A stretch of DNA of 35,561 nt from Cystobacterineae bacterium (GCA_009782175.1 WRKR01000031.1:1-35561), one strand, 5' to 3'; shown: positions 7,220-15,647, counted from the first letter of the stretch. The notes: generated by a model not told the origin, from the sequence alone. Translations and numbers: made by a program.

Positions 7220-8227
7220 TTATGTGTTGGAGTTGGGCTCTTGTGTCAGCACTTCTGCACCTGTTTCTGTCACGAGGATGGTGTGCTCAAATTGGGCGGT
7301 GCGGGCCAAGTCTTCTGTGACAGCGGTCCACCCATCATTCCAGTGCTCGGCGTGTGGGCTGCCGAGCGTAAGCATGGGCTCAATGGTGAAAGTCATCCCC
7401 GGCACCATGAGGGTGGTGGCCTCAGCGGTATCCACATGGGGGATTTGCAAGCCATTTTGAAAAACGTCGCCTATTCCATGGCCGCAATAGTCACTGACGA
7501 CGCCCAAGCCGTGGGCATGGGCATGGTTTTGTATGGCCTGGCCGATGACGCGTATAGGGAGGCCTGGTTTAACGGCGTGGATGCCTTTCCATAGGGACTC
7601 ATGAGCCAGGCGGATGAGGTGGGTGGATGTTTCGTCGATGGTGCCTACGGCGAAAGTCGCATTGGTATCTCCGTGCATGCCTTCGAGGAAGACGGTGACG
7701 TCGATGTTGAGGATGTCACCGTTTTGGAGAGGTCTGCCATCGGGGATGCCGTGGCAGATAATTTCATTGGCCGAGGTACAAATGGATTTGGGGAAGCCGC
7801 GATAATTGAGTGTGCTGGGATAGCCTCCCAAGGCTATAATGGCTTCGTGGGCGATGGCGTCCAGCTCGTCGGTGGTTATTCCGGGTTGGATGGCGGCGCC
7901 GGCCAGTTTCAACACCTGGGTAGCGGCCAGGCAGGCTTTGCGTAGCCTGGAGAGCTCTTCCGGGTTCAGTGTTTTTTTTCCGCTGCCTCGTCCGGGGCGT
8001 CCATTGAGGGCATAGTCTGGCGCGGCAATATGGGGGGGGACCATGCGTCTTGGGCTTATTTCCCCGGGTTTTATGCGTGTTAACTCATTGCGTTTTCGCT
8101 CTTCGCGCCATTCTCTGTTGTCGGACTCTTTGTGGCAGCGTTTATATTTGAGGCCGCTTTTGCACCAGCACAAGTCATTGGGTCGGGCATAAAAGCGCAA
8201 GGGTGTTTTGTGAGGGGGCGTTGTCAT
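7220..8227 (-). CDS. map: Methionine aminopeptidase type I with N-terminal SEC-C zinc motif
   Basis: Removes the initiator methionine from new proteins in the cytoplasm. From the ATG at 8227 (335 aa) the five metal ligands have exactly the E. coli spacing: D177, D188, H251 (in GHGIG), E284 (in FTIEPM) and E315. Residues 16-32 carry a SEC-C-type zinc motif (LCWCKSGLKYKRCH), as in the long bacterial MetAPs, where it may promote ribosome association. The start is uncertain: neither the ATG at 8227 nor the one at 8293 has a clear ribosome site. I chose 8227 because the extra 22 residues precede the usual N terminus of SEC-C-bearing MetAPs and span a 12-bp palindrome (GCGCTTAAGCGC, 8280-8291). An inverted repeat CCTGAG-GTG-CTCAGG lies at 8314-8328. 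Confidence 0.93.
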   Translation of the reverse strand: MTTPPHKTPLRFYARPNDLCWCKSGLKYKRCHKESDNREWREERKRNELTRIKPGEISPRRMVPPHIAAPDYALNGRPGRGSGKKTLNPEELSRLRKACLAATQVLKLAGAAIQPGITTDELDAIAHEAIIALGGYPSTLNYRGFPKSICTSANEIICHGIPDGRPLQNGDILNIDVTVFLEGMHGDTNATFAVGTIDETSTHLIRLAHESLWKGIHAVKPGLPIRVIGQAIQNHAHAHGLGVVSDYCGHGIGDVFQNGLQIPHVDTAEATTLMVPGMTFTIEPMLTLGSPHAEHWNDGWTAVTEDLARTAQFEHTILVTETGAEVLTQEPNSNT

Positions 8228-8372
8228 GGCAGAAGCTGAAACTTCTAACAGGAAATGTTGTTGAGGGCACACGTTTTCTGCGCTTAAGCGCATGAGTTTT
8301 AGCCAGGGTGAAGCCTGAGGTGCTCAGGTGGAGTTGAAGTGGCCTGGCAAAGTGCAGAGCCCAAGGAAGGCC

Positions 8373-8885
8373 CTATCGACGGATATAGCGTTCGCTTAAA
8401 GCGCGGCAGAAGTTGCAGAAGGAGGCTTCTGTGCTGGCCTGGGGAAGGGTCCATGGGGGATACATGGCGCAGCGTGGATCCAAGCAATGGTGAAGTCCGA
8501 AGTTATGTCCCAGCTCGGCGATGGCGAGGCGAAAAATTTGTTTTTGAAGGCGTTCCAATTCTTCATGGGGAGGGAGGCTGAGGAGTGCGCGCATGCCTTT
8601 ATATTGGCTAAGCCCGGAGGTATGCAGCTCTCCGGTGAGGAGTTTGCGCGTTTGTAATTTGCGTTGAGTCAAATAGAGGGTGCGGTCGCTGGGCAATCCG
8701 TCGATTTTGGGGGCGGTGTTGAGCAGGAGGAGGCCATCGACGGGGCTGTTGGGCTCTCTATTTTCCAGGGGCCATGGGACGCATCCTGCTTGCTCGCAGC
8801 CCAGGCCGAAGGAGGTATACAAATGGCGTTGGAGTGCGCGGAGGAATTTGGGCTCATATTCTTCGAAGTGGGCAATGCGGATCAT
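8373..8885 (-). CDS. carG: CarG-like archaemetzincin-fold zinc protein, protease motif broken
   Basis: A 170-aa archaemetzincin-family protein. The family's active site begins HExxH, followed by a fixed pattern of cysteines. Here residues 123-134 read AELGHNFGLHHC, followed by C139, M141 and C157-NF-C160. All zinc cysteines and the second and third histidines are present, but the first His of HExxH is Ala (codon GCC), so normal peptidase activity is unlikely. Its ATG overlaps the stop of carD by 4 bp (ATGA). In Myxococcus xanthus, carD is followed by carG, which encodes a zinc-bound, archaemetzincin-like, non-proteolytic partner of CarD; family, order and coupling all agree. I infer that it is a CarD cofactor rather than a protease. 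The symbol rests on this context. Confidence 0.82.
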   Translation of the reverse strand: MIRIAHFEEYEPKFLRALQRHLYTSFGLGCEQAGCVPWPLENREPNSPVDGLLLLNTAPKIDGLPSDRTLYLTQRKLQTRKLLTGELHTSGLSQYKGMRALLSLPPHEELERLQKQIFRLAIAELGHNFGLHHCLDPRCAMYPPWTLPQASTEASFCNFCRALSERYIRR

Positions 8886-9793
8886 AAGGCCTTTTTCTTT
8901 ATAGAGGTGCGGGAGGCGGCTTTGTCTGTTTTAGGTGCGGCTTTGGTTTTGCTTGCTGAGGAGGGGGCTTCTTTTTTTGTTTTAGGTGCAGGCGTTTTTT
9001 TGGCTAAAGCCGCGGCATTTTTTTGAGGGGAGGTTTTGCTTGTTTTGGGAGGGTTGTTGGCTTTGGTTTTATTTTTTTTGGTTTCTTTTTGAGGAGCAGC
9101 GCGTTGTTTTAAAGCGTTTATTTCGTCTGCACTCAGGCTTTCTTCCAACTCTTCTTCTTCGGGTTGCTCTTCGGTTTCCTCTTCTGTTTTTTCGAGGAAT
9201 TCGTCTTCGTCCAGAGAGAGCAAGTCCTCATCCATGGGGGACTCGAAGGCGAGTTGAAACTCCTCAAGGGTACGGCGTGGGCGGGCTTTGCCGACGGGGA
9301 AGAGGACGAGGTCGATGGTATCTTCGGCCTCGCAGGGCTCCATTTGCAAGGAGGCGGCCATCTCTTCGACGAGCATGCTGCGGGCGTTGTTATAGAGCTC
9401 TCTCTCTTTGGTGGGCAGCGGTCGCAACTCGGAGAGCACCTGGAGTGCTTTGACGACTTCAGCCAAGCCCATGAGGCTTCCCCGCGCCATGTGCTCCGTA
9501 TTAATGCGCGCGCGCGTTTTCCAATCCAACGAGGCTTTGTCGCTGTCGGATTTGAGGAACTCCAGCACAGAGAGCACCTCCGCATGCGTAGCCACCTTGC
9601 GCAAGCCGATTTGGAGGGCCTTTTCTGTGGGCACCATAACTTTGGCGTCATTGTTGAGGCGGACGAGGTGGATGAAGAGCAACTTTTGGTTTGCAACTTC
9701 TTTCTCTTCAATGCCGGTGACATTGCAGAGGCCTTGGTTTGGATAAACAACCGTCTCTCCAATAGAAAAGGGGAGTGGAGTGGAGGGGGCCAT
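8882..9793 (-). CDS. carD: CarD-type transcription factor with acidic and basic C-terminal tails
   Basis: A 303-aa protein. Residues 1-165 form the CarD/CdnL domain (FSIGETVVYPNQGLCNVTGIEE start), which binds the RNA polymerase beta subunit. Residues 185-225 are strongly acidic. Residues 230-303 are Lys/Ala/Pro-rich and repetitive (KKTPAPKTKKEAP), like histone H1 tails. M. xanthus CarD has the same order: interaction domain, acidic stretch, then a DNA-binding HMGA-like tail. I see no AT-hook RGRP core here, so DNA binding would be through a histone H1-like tail. CdnL proteins, by contrast, stop after about 165 residues. The ATG at 9793 follows GAAAGG with 5-nt spacing. The gene is divergent from mraZ across 192 bp and coupled to carG. 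Confidence 0.9.
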   Translation of the reverse strand: MAPSTPLPFSIGETVVYPNQGLCNVTGIEEKEVANQKLLFIHLVRLNNDAKVMVPTEKALQIGLRKVATHAEVLSVLEFLKSDSDKASLDWKTRARINTEHMARGSLMGLAEVVKALQVLSELRPLPTKERELYNNARSMLVEEMAASLQMEPCEAEDTIDLVLFPVGKARPRRTLEEFQLAFESPMDEDLLSLDEDEFLEKTEEETEEQPEEEELEESLSADEINALKQRAAPQKETKKNKTKANNPPKTSKTSPQKNAAALAKKTPAPKTKKEAPSSASKTKAAPKTDKAASRTSIKKKAL

Positions 9794-9888
9794 GTTTGCC
9801 TTTCAAAAGGGGCTTTCGAAGATACCGACAGTATTTGGCACTTTATGAGAGGGGATATTGAAAAACCAGGAGGTTTTTTCCAAACAGC

Positions 9889-9923
9889 TGGATGAAAAGT
9901 GGAAAAAAGTGGAAAATAGTGGA
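9889..9923 (+). promoter_or_regulatory. MraZ operator repeats upstream of mraZ
   Basis: TGGA occurs at 9889, 9900, 9910 and 9920, the last three as GTGGA with exact 10-bp spacing and A-rich spacers. MraZ proteins bind three or four direct TGG-containing repeats at about 10-bp period upstream of their own gene, so this is a textbook autoregulatory operator. It lies 63-97 bp upstream of the mraZ GTG. The promoter must lie close by; a weak candidate is TTGGCA near 9834 with TATTGA 15 bp later. Because carD diverges from here, bound MraZ might also affect carD. Confidence 0.8.
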
Positions 9924-9985
9924 TAAAAAAACCAAAAGAGAAGCAAAAGAAGCAGAGGAAGAGAAAGAAGAAGGAAGGGCAGACC

Positions 9986-10438
9986 GTGTTTCGCGGCGTA
10001 TACGAGCACCAAATAGACTCCAAAGGTCGCACCAGCTTTCCCTCCAAAATGAGGGAAATTTTGCTGGCCTCCAGTGAGGACAAACTCATTGTGACGACGG
10101 CCTTGGATGCATGCCTACACGCCTATCCCCTCAAGGAGTGGGAGCAGTTGGAGCAGGCGCTTGGAAAGCGCAACCCCATGGAGTTGGGGGTGAAGACGCT
10201 GATGCGCCTTTATATAGCCAACGCGCAGGAATGCCCGCTGGACAGGTTGGGGCGCATATTGCTTCCACAGGCTTTGCGCAGCCATGCACGGCTGGAGAAG
10301 GAGGTGTTGTGGGTAGGCATGGTGAGGCTCATTGAGTTGTGGTGCAAAGAGGGTTGGCAGGAGGCGCAGAGAGAGGCGCGCGAGGCGGTGGAGTCCGCTT
10401 CTCTGTTGAATGTTTTGGCGGAGTTACGCCGCAGTTAA
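9986..10438 (+). CDS. mraZ: Transcriptional regulator MraZ
   Basis: A 150-aa AbrB-fold DNA-binding protein that heads and represses the dcw operon. It carries the two family signatures, DSKGRTSFP (residues 11-19) and DRLGRILLP (86-94), which form the DNA-binding loops in the ring-shaped oligomer. The start is a GTG with a GGAAGGGC ribosome site about 5 nt upstream. Four TGG direct repeats lie just upstream. The STAS gene starts 11 bp after the stop. Confidence 0.95.
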   Translation: MFRGVYEHQIDSKGRTSFPSKMREILLASSEDKLIVTTALDACLHAYPLKEWEQLEQALGKRNPMELGVKTLMRLYIANAQECPLDRLGRILLPQALRSHARLEKEVLWVGMVRLIELWCKEGWQEAQREAREAVESASLLNVLAELRRS

Positions 10439-10449
10439 AAGGAGGTTTT

Positions 10450-10833
10450 GTGAGTGCATTGCCCTTGGTTTTTTCCATTGAAGCGGATGGGGTGGCCATT
10501 GCACGCCTGGAAGGAGAAATAAACCGGGATGACATGAAGGCGGCGCTGGATGCTTTTTCGCGTTTGGTGGCGCGCGGCATTTTCGAGTTTGTTGTCGACT
10601 TTTCAGAGGTTTCCCATGTGGACTACCGTGGGCTTTGCGCATGGGTGCCCTTTGCACACTCCCTCAAAAAGCTGGGTGGGGAGATGAAGGTTTGCGGCCT
10701 CTCCCCCTATATTTATGCCATTTTTTGCTCAGCGGGGGTGCAAGGGGCCTTTGAGTATTATGAGGGCATTTGGCCTGCGCGCGCCTCATTTGGCGGCCTG
10801 GCCATGGCAGAGGGGGCAAGGCTTTGGCCTTGA
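10450..10833 (+). CDS. STAS-domain protein within the dcw operon
   Basis: A 127-aa single STAS domain (SpoIIAA-like fold). The GTG at 10450 has a perfect AAGGAGG four bases upstream, while longer frames begin inside mraZ. The core FEFVVDFSEVSHVDYRGLCAWV matches the anti-sigma antagonist pattern, but the usual D-S-[ST]-G phosphorylation site reads D-Y-R-G (about residues 58-61), so it cannot be regulated by the standard serine phosphorylation. It lies between mraZ and rsmH, 11 bp and 6 bp from them, so it is certainly co-transcribed. No anti-sigma kinase is nearby. It could be a constitutive antagonist or a structural partner of a division protein; its role is unknown. Confidence 0.85.
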   Translation: MSALPLVFSIEADGVAIARLEGEINRDDMKAALDAFSRLVARGIFEFVVDFSEVSHVDYRGLCAWVPFAHSLKKLGGEMKVCGLSPYIYAIFCSAGVQGAFEYYEGIWPARASFGGLAMAEGARLWP

Positions 10834-10839
10834 GAGGGT

Positions 10840-11757
10840 TTGGAAAGCCATGGACACCAAAGCGTATTGCTCCAGGAGGCCTTAAGCATGCTGAAGCCTG
10901 AGGCGGGAAAAAGCATTGTGGATGCTACCCTGGGGGCAGGTGGGCATGCGGAGGCGCTGCTTTTGCATGGGGCGAGGGTGACAGGGGTGGATCAGGACGC
11001 GCAGGCCTTAAGTTTTTGTGAGCAGCGCCTTCAACGCTTTGGCGCTCAGTTTAGGGGTGTGCACGGAAATTTTGCCGAAGTTTTGGAGGAGCTTTCAGAG
11101 CCTTGTGATGGGTTGCTTTTGGATTTGGGCCTTTCTTCGCGCCAGCTGGAGGCGAAGGAGCGCGGGTTTTCTTTTCAGCACAATGGCCCTTTGGATATGC
11201 GTATGTCCCAGAAAGGGAAGACGGCGGCCGAGCTTGTGGCGCTTTTAGACGAAAAAGCCTTGGCAGGCATTTTGAGTGTATTTGGCGAAGAGCGCTTTGC
11301 GCATGCCATTGCACGCGAGCTGAAGCGAGGGCTTCCGCAAACCACCTTGGAGGCTGTCTCTTGCATTGAGCGCGCTGTGCCGCGCGCCATGTGGCCTCGA
11401 AAAATTCATGTGGCGACAAAATCCTTCCAAGCTTTGCGCATTGCCACCAACAGAGAGTTGGAAGCCCTTCAGTCGGCTTTGGAAAGCATACCCCGGTGCC
11501 TCAAGGTGGGCGGTGTTGCCACCATCATCTCCTTCCACTCTCTGGAGGACAGGTTGGTGAAGCAAAAATTTTTGGCACTCAGCGGGAGGAGGCCACTTTT
11601 GGCCCAAGAGGCCCGTTTGCCCATAGCTGGCGAGTTTGTGAAGGAGGCAGCCTTTTTGCTTTTGACGCCCAAAGCCATTCGTCCTTCAGAGGAAGAAGTC
11701 CTTCAAAACCCACGTGCGCGCAGTGCGAAGTTGCGTGCCATTTTAAGGTTGGTGTGA
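10840..11757 (+). CDS. rsmH: 16S rRNA m4C1402 methyltransferase RsmH
   Basis: Methylates N4 of C1402 in the 16S rRNA decoding centre using S-adenosylmethionine. At 305 aa it has normal length. The N-terminal HQSVLLQEAL motif and the SAM-binding DATLGAGGH (28-36) are present, followed by DLGLSSRQL and the FSFQHNGPLDMRM segment. The start is a TTG at 10840; it is the only candidate because an in-frame stop (the STAS stop) lies 6 bp upstream and the conserved motif begins at residue 6. GAGAGGG is very close to the TTG, so initiation may depend on coupling with the STAS gene. Confidence 0.95.
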   Translation: MESHGHQSVLLQEALSMLKPEAGKSIVDATLGAGGHAEALLLHGARVTGVDQDAQALSFCEQRLQRFGAQFRGVHGNFAEVLEELSEPCDGLLLDLGLSSRQLEAKERGFSFQHNGPLDMRMSQKGKTAAELVALLDEKALAGILSVFGEERFAHAIARELKRGLPQTTLEAVSCIERAVPRAMWPRKIHVATKSFQALRIATNRELEALQSALESIPRCLKVGGVATIISFHSLEDRLVKQKFLALSGRRPLLAQEARLPIAGEFVKEAAFLLLTPKAIRPSEEEVLQNPRARSAKLRAILRLV

Positions 11758-11759
11758 AG

Positions 11760-12077
11760 ATGGCGTTGGCTATTTCCAAACGTTATGGCCTGACGTTGAG
11801 TGGTATTTTTGGGGAGGTGTTGCCCTTCGTCCTGCTCTGGGGTGCCGTGGTATGTTTAGGGGTGGTTTATGTCTCTTCCCACGTTATGGCGGTGAAAATG
11901 GGTTATGAGCTTTCCACTTTGGAGCAGCAGAACCAGAAACTTCAGCGGGAGCATGCCATACTTAAATTGGAGTTGACGACGCTGAAGTCTCCCCTGCGGC
12001 TTGAAAAGCTGGCCAGAGAGCGGGAGGGGATGGGAGCTCCTGGGCCAGGCAGCGTTATACGCCTGGAGCCTTTATGA
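11760..12077 (+). CDS. ftsL: Cell division protein FtsL
   Basis: A small bitopic division protein of 105 aa. One membrane segment spans residues about 20-42. A periplasmic coiled coil follows (YELSTLEQQNQKLQREHAIL, 49-68), in the pattern expected of FtsL, which recruits and activates FtsW-FtsI together with FtsQ and FtsB. The ATG at 11760 lies two bases after the rsmH stop, and the gene overlaps ftsI by 4 bp. Sequence identity alone would not identify FtsL, but position plus topology makes it secure. Confidence 0.92.
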   Translation: MALAISKRYGLTLSGIFGEVLPFVLLWGAVVCLGVVYVSSHVMAVKMGYELSTLEQQNQKLQREHAILKLELTTLKSPLRLEKLAREREGMGAPGPGSVIRLEPL

Positions 12078-14119
12078 GTTTGAGAGACGCCAAACGCATT
12101 GCTGCTCACTCCCCTTTTGAGAAGTCTCCCGCGCGGTGGATGCGCTTTCGCGTGTTTTTGGCGGGCCTCTTTTTTTTGTTGGCCCTTTCAGGTGTGTGGA
12201 GCCGCGCTGCTTTTTTGCAAATTGAGCAAAATGACAGTTTGAGGAGCATGGCTGAAGAGCAATATGTGCGGGCCATTGAAATACCGGCCAAAAGAGGCCT
12301 CATTGTGGACCGGCATGGGGCCGCATTGGCCCAGAGTGTGGACATTGACTCTATTTGGGTGGATCCGCATTTGCTGCCTTCGCTCCCCGAGTCCGCCAAG
12401 CTTTTGGCGCAGAGTTTGAAGTTGGATGAGAAGGAGTTGCTGGCGCGCCTTTCGCGCGCGCGCCGCTTTGCGTGGATAAAGCGCCAGGCCACCCAAAGCG
12501 AAGTGGCCAAAGTCCAAGCCCTCCATTTGCCCGGCCTGCATTTTGCCAAGGAGCAAAGGCGCTATTATCCGCACAGGGAGTTGGCCGCTCACCTGGTGGG
12601 CGTGGTTGGCCTGGATGGACATGGCTTGGACGGCCTGGAGTTGCTCTATGAGAGGGAGCTTTCGGGGGAAAACATTCGACGTGAAAGCATAAGGGATGCG
12701 AAGGGTCGCAAGTTGGCGACCAACCCGCTTGAAAACTGGAGTGTGCTGGAAGGGGCCAAGGTTTTTCTCACCTTGGACAGAAACATTCAGAGAGTTGCCG
12801 AGAAGGCCATTGCCAAAGCGGTGACAGAAACCCAGGCCGTTGCCGGCATGGCTGTGGTGATGGATGCCCAAAGCGCGGAGCTGTTGGCCATTGCCAACCA
12901 TCCGCCCTTTAACCCCAACCTGGCCAAGGAGGTTTCCAAGGCCCACATGCGCAACCGCGCTTTGGTGGACTTGTTTGAGCCGGGCTCCACTTTCAAACCT
13001 TTTGTGGTTGCAGCGGCCATGGAAGAAAAGCGTATTGCGGCTGACACGCTGTGGGACTGTGAAAAAGGGCGCTGGCGGGTTGGAAAAAAGGTTATACATG
13101 ACACACACCCTTATAACCAGTTGACAACACACCAGGTTTTGCAAGTATCCTCCAACATAGGCATTGGAAAAATAGGCCAGGTTTTGGGGCGTGAAAAATT
13201 GCATGAATATGCGAAAAGTTTTGGTTTTGGAGAAAAGCCGCGCACGGGTTTGCCCGGGGAAGCCAAGGGTTTATTGCCTTACCCTCAGGCCGAGGTCTCC
13301 CTGGTCAACCAATCCTTTGGGCAGGGCTTAAGTGTATCAGTCCTCCAAATGGCTGCAGCCTATGGTGTTTTGGCCAATGGTGGCCTATGGAAGCAACCTT
13401 ATGTCGTTTCAAGGGTTGTAGACTCAGCAGGAAATGTTTTATTGGAAAACCAGCCTCAGGTGGTTCGGCGTGTTATATCAGAGTCGGTGGCGAAGTCCGT
13501 TGTTTCCATGTTGGAAAGCGTGGTTGAGAAAGGAGGAACAGGCACTCAGGCCAAATTGGAAGAATATCGTCTTGCAGGCAAAACAGGGACAGCCCAGAAG
13601 GCAGATTTGGTGGTGCGAGGTTATTCAGATAAGCGCATTGCTTCTTTCATGGGGGTGGCGCCGGCTGACCAGCCCCGGGTGGTAATAGCTGTGGTTATAG
13701 ATGAGCCTCAAACAGAAGTATTCGGCGGCCGCGTAGCAGCCCCGGTTTTTCGTGAAATTGCAGCAGAGCTATTGCCTTATTTGGGGGTTTCTCCCATAAA
13801 AATACCACAGGCGGCTTCTCCTGTGGCAGTGTTGGCGGATGCTCCTGAGGTGTTGCCAAAGTCTGCGGTGGTTGAGGCCATTGAGCGTATGCAGGCAATG
13901 ACAGATGAGGATGAAGAGGAGGGGTGGGTGAGAGTCCCAGACGTTCGAGGGCTTTGGGGGCGACAGGCAGTTTATGAAGTGTTGTCATCGGCGTTGACGC
14001 CACAAATTTATGGGAGTGGAAAAGTTGCCATGCAAAAGCCACCTGCTGGAGTTTTGGCCCCCAAGGGCACACAGGTTTTATTGGAATTAACAACCTCTAT
14101 TTCCACAACTTCGCGCTGA
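12074..14119 (+). CDS. ftsI: Septal transpeptidase FtsI (PBP3) with PASTA domain
   Basis: Class B penicillin-binding protein, 681 aa, that cross-links septal peptidoglycan. It has a short cytoplasmic tail, a membrane anchor at about 26-46 and a dimerisation domain (RGLIVDRHG at 74-82). The transpeptidase domain carries S305-TFK, S359-S-N361 and K503-TGT. Residues 619-672 form a C-terminal PASTA domain (VPDVRGLWGRQAVYEVL), absent from E. coli FtsI but frequent in deltaproteobacterial and Gram-positive homologues. The ATG overlaps the ftsL stop by 4 bp. An acidic linker (DEDEEE, 611-616) precedes the PASTA domain. Confidence 0.96.
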   Translation: MSLRDAKRIAAHSPFEKSPARWMRFRVFLAGLFFLLALSGVWSRAAFLQIEQNDSLRSMAEEQYVRAIEIPAKRGLIVDRHGAALAQSVDIDSIWVDPHLLPSLPESAKLLAQSLKLDEKELLARLSRARRFAWIKRQATQSEVAKVQALHLPGLHFAKEQRRYYPHRELAAHLVGVVGLDGHGLDGLELLYERELSGENIRRESIRDAKGRKLATNPLENWSVLEGAKVFLTLDRNIQRVAEKAIAKAVTETQAVAGMAVVMDAQSAELLAIANHPPFNPNLAKEVSKAHMRNRALVDLFEPGSTFKPFVVAAAMEEKRIAADTLWDCEKGRWRVGKKVIHDTHPYNQLTTHQVLQVSSNIGIGKIGQVLGREKLHEYAKSFGFGEKPRTGLPGEAKGLLPYPQAEVSLVNQSFGQGLSVSVLQMAAAYGVLANGGLWKQPYVVSRVVDSAGNVLLENQPQVVRRVISESVAKSVVSMLESVVEKGGTGTQAKLEEYRLAGKTGTAQKADLVVRGYSDKRIASFMGVAPADQPRVVIAVVIDEPQTEVFGGRVAAPVFREIAAELLPYLGVSPIKIPQAASPVAVLADAPEVLPKSAVVEAIERMQAMTDEDEEEGWVRVPDVRGLWGRQAVYEVLSSALTPQIYGSGKVAMQKPPAGVLAPKGTQVLLELTTSISTTSR

Positions 14120-14139
14120 AGCGTTGAAAGAATTCACAC

Positions 14140-15645
14140 ATGAAGCTGAAAGAACTCTTGGCAGGCACAGGTGTAGATCCTGCCCTAAGCTCAAAGGTTA
14201 AAGCTGAAATTCAAGGGCTTTGTACCGACTCACGCCAAGTGAAGGAGGGTGAACTCTTCATCGCCCTTCCCGGCGTACACACAGATGGAATTGCTCACAT
14301 TGCTGAGGCCATTAACCGCGGTGCGGTTGCTGTACTCAGCGAAAAAGAGTTGGGCGAAACAAAAATACCTGCGTTGGTGGTTTCCTCCGCACGCAAGGCA
14401 TTGGCCGTTTTGGCTGCCAATTATTATGGACGCCCCGCCGACGCTTTGGACCTTATTGGTGTTACGGGAACCAACGGCAAAACGACGGTGGCCTGGCTGG
14501 TAGAGTCCATTTGTGCGGCAGGCGGCTCTTCCACAGGGCTTTTAGGCACCATTGCCAACCGCTATGCAGGCAACTCCTTTGAGCCCAATTATACGACGGC
14601 AGAGCCCATTGAGTTGCAAGGATATTTGCGGAAAATGGTGGACGCCGACATAGAGACAGTGGTGATGGAAGTGAGCAGCCATGCCCTCGCTCAGGAGCGC
14701 GTGCATGGGCTGACATTCCGCTCCGCCGCATTTATGAATTTGTCCAGAGACCATTTGGACTACCACAGGGACATGGAGGAATATTTCCAAGCCAAGCGCA
14801 AGCTTTTCTCCGAGAACTTGTCCTCGGGCGGCGTGGCCGTTGTTTCAGCAGAAGACAGCTATGCCTTGCGCATTTTCAACGAGTTTAGGGTTGGACGCCG
14901 CACGGCCTGGAAGTTTTCCATGGCAGAAAGCGCTGAGCTTTTTGCTGCCAACACAAGCTTCAGCGCCGAAGGTATTGTGGCCACACTCAAAACACCTGCC
15001 GGGGACATTCCCATAAAAAGCCACCTCATTGGTGCACACAACCTGGAAAACATTCTAGCAGCAGCAGGTTTGACATTGTCCCTGGGCTTTTCACGCAAGG
15101 ATGTGCAAGTAGGCGTTGAAAGCATGAAGCACATTCCCGGTCGCATGGAGAAGGTGGTGGCCCATGGCGTGACGGCCTTGGTGGATTTTGCTCACACAGA
15201 GCTGGCCTTGCGCAGCGCTTTGCTGTCCGCTCGAAAAATATGCACAGGAAAACTGACCGTGGTGTTTGGTTGCGCAGGCGAGAGGGACCATGGAAAGCGG
15301 CCTTTAATGGGAGAGGTTGCCGCAGAGGTTGCTGACCTGCCCATTTTGACGACAGACAACTCCAGAAGCGAAGACGCTGAAGACATTGTTTCAGAAATTG
15401 TGCCGGGGCTGGAGAAGCACAACTTGAGAAGAGTGGGGGTGGCCAAAATCCGCTCCGGCGAACGCGGCTATGTTATTGAGCTTAACCGCGCCCAAGCCAT
15501 CCAAACAGCCATTTCCCTGGCCAAGCCGGGTGACGTCATCCTCATTGCAGGCAAAGGCCACGAGCGCCACCAGGAACAAGAAGGGATACGCGAGCCTTTT
15601 GATGACCTGGAGGAGGCACGCAAGGCCCTTCAAGGAATTTCCTGA
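14140..15645 (+). CDS. murE: UDP-MurNAc-tripeptide synthetase MurE
   Basis: Adds the third residue of the peptidoglycan stem to UDP-MurNAc-L-Ala-D-Glu, using ATP. At 501 aa, the P-loop is GVTGTNGKTT (107-116) and the ATP domain has VMEVSSHAL. The amino-acid-selecting motif is DNSR (406-409), against DNPR in meso-diaminopimelate enzymes. The retained Arg suggests meso-DAP, with Pro replaced by Ser. The motif usually read as DYAHTPD is DFAHTELA here, and the downstream GCAGERDHGKRP is close to the usual GCGGDRDxGKRP. The gene starts 20 bp after ftsI. These changes leave the fold intact, so I expect an active enzyme. Confidence 0.94.
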   Translation: MKLKELLAGTGVDPALSSKVKAEIQGLCTDSRQVKEGELFIALPGVHTDGIAHIAEAINRGAVAVLSEKELGETKIPALVVSSARKALAVLAANYYGRPADALDLIGVTGTNGKTTVAWLVESICAAGGSSTGLLGTIANRYAGNSFEPNYTTAEPIELQGYLRKMVDADIETVVMEVSSHALAQERVHGLTFRSAAFMNLSRDHLDYHRDMEEYFQAKRKLFSENLSSGGVAVVSAEDSYALRIFNEFRVGRRTAWKFSMAESAELFAANTSFSAEGIVATLKTPAGDIPIKSHLIGAHNLENILAAAGLTLSLGFSRKDVQVGVESMKHIPGRMEKVVAHGVTALVDFAHTELALRSALLSARKICTGKLTVVFGCAGERDHGKRPLMGEVAAEVADLPILTTDNSRSEDAEDIVSEIVPGLEKHNLRRVGVAKIRSGERGYVIELNRAQAIQTAISLAKPGDVILIAGKGHERHQEQEGIREPFDDLEEARKALQGIS

Positions 15646-15647
15646 GC

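Noticed and set aside
6674-7594. 306-aa plus-strand reading frame
   Set aside because: It runs antisense across the lipoprotein start, the intergenic gap and the end of map, and resembles no protein.
8280-8291. GCGCTTAAGCGC palindrome near the map start
   Set aside because: A 12-bp palindrome is expected several times by chance in this length, and no second copy was noticed.
12188-13204. 338-aa minus-strand reading frame
   Set aside because: Antisense shadow of ftsI, with no ribosome site.
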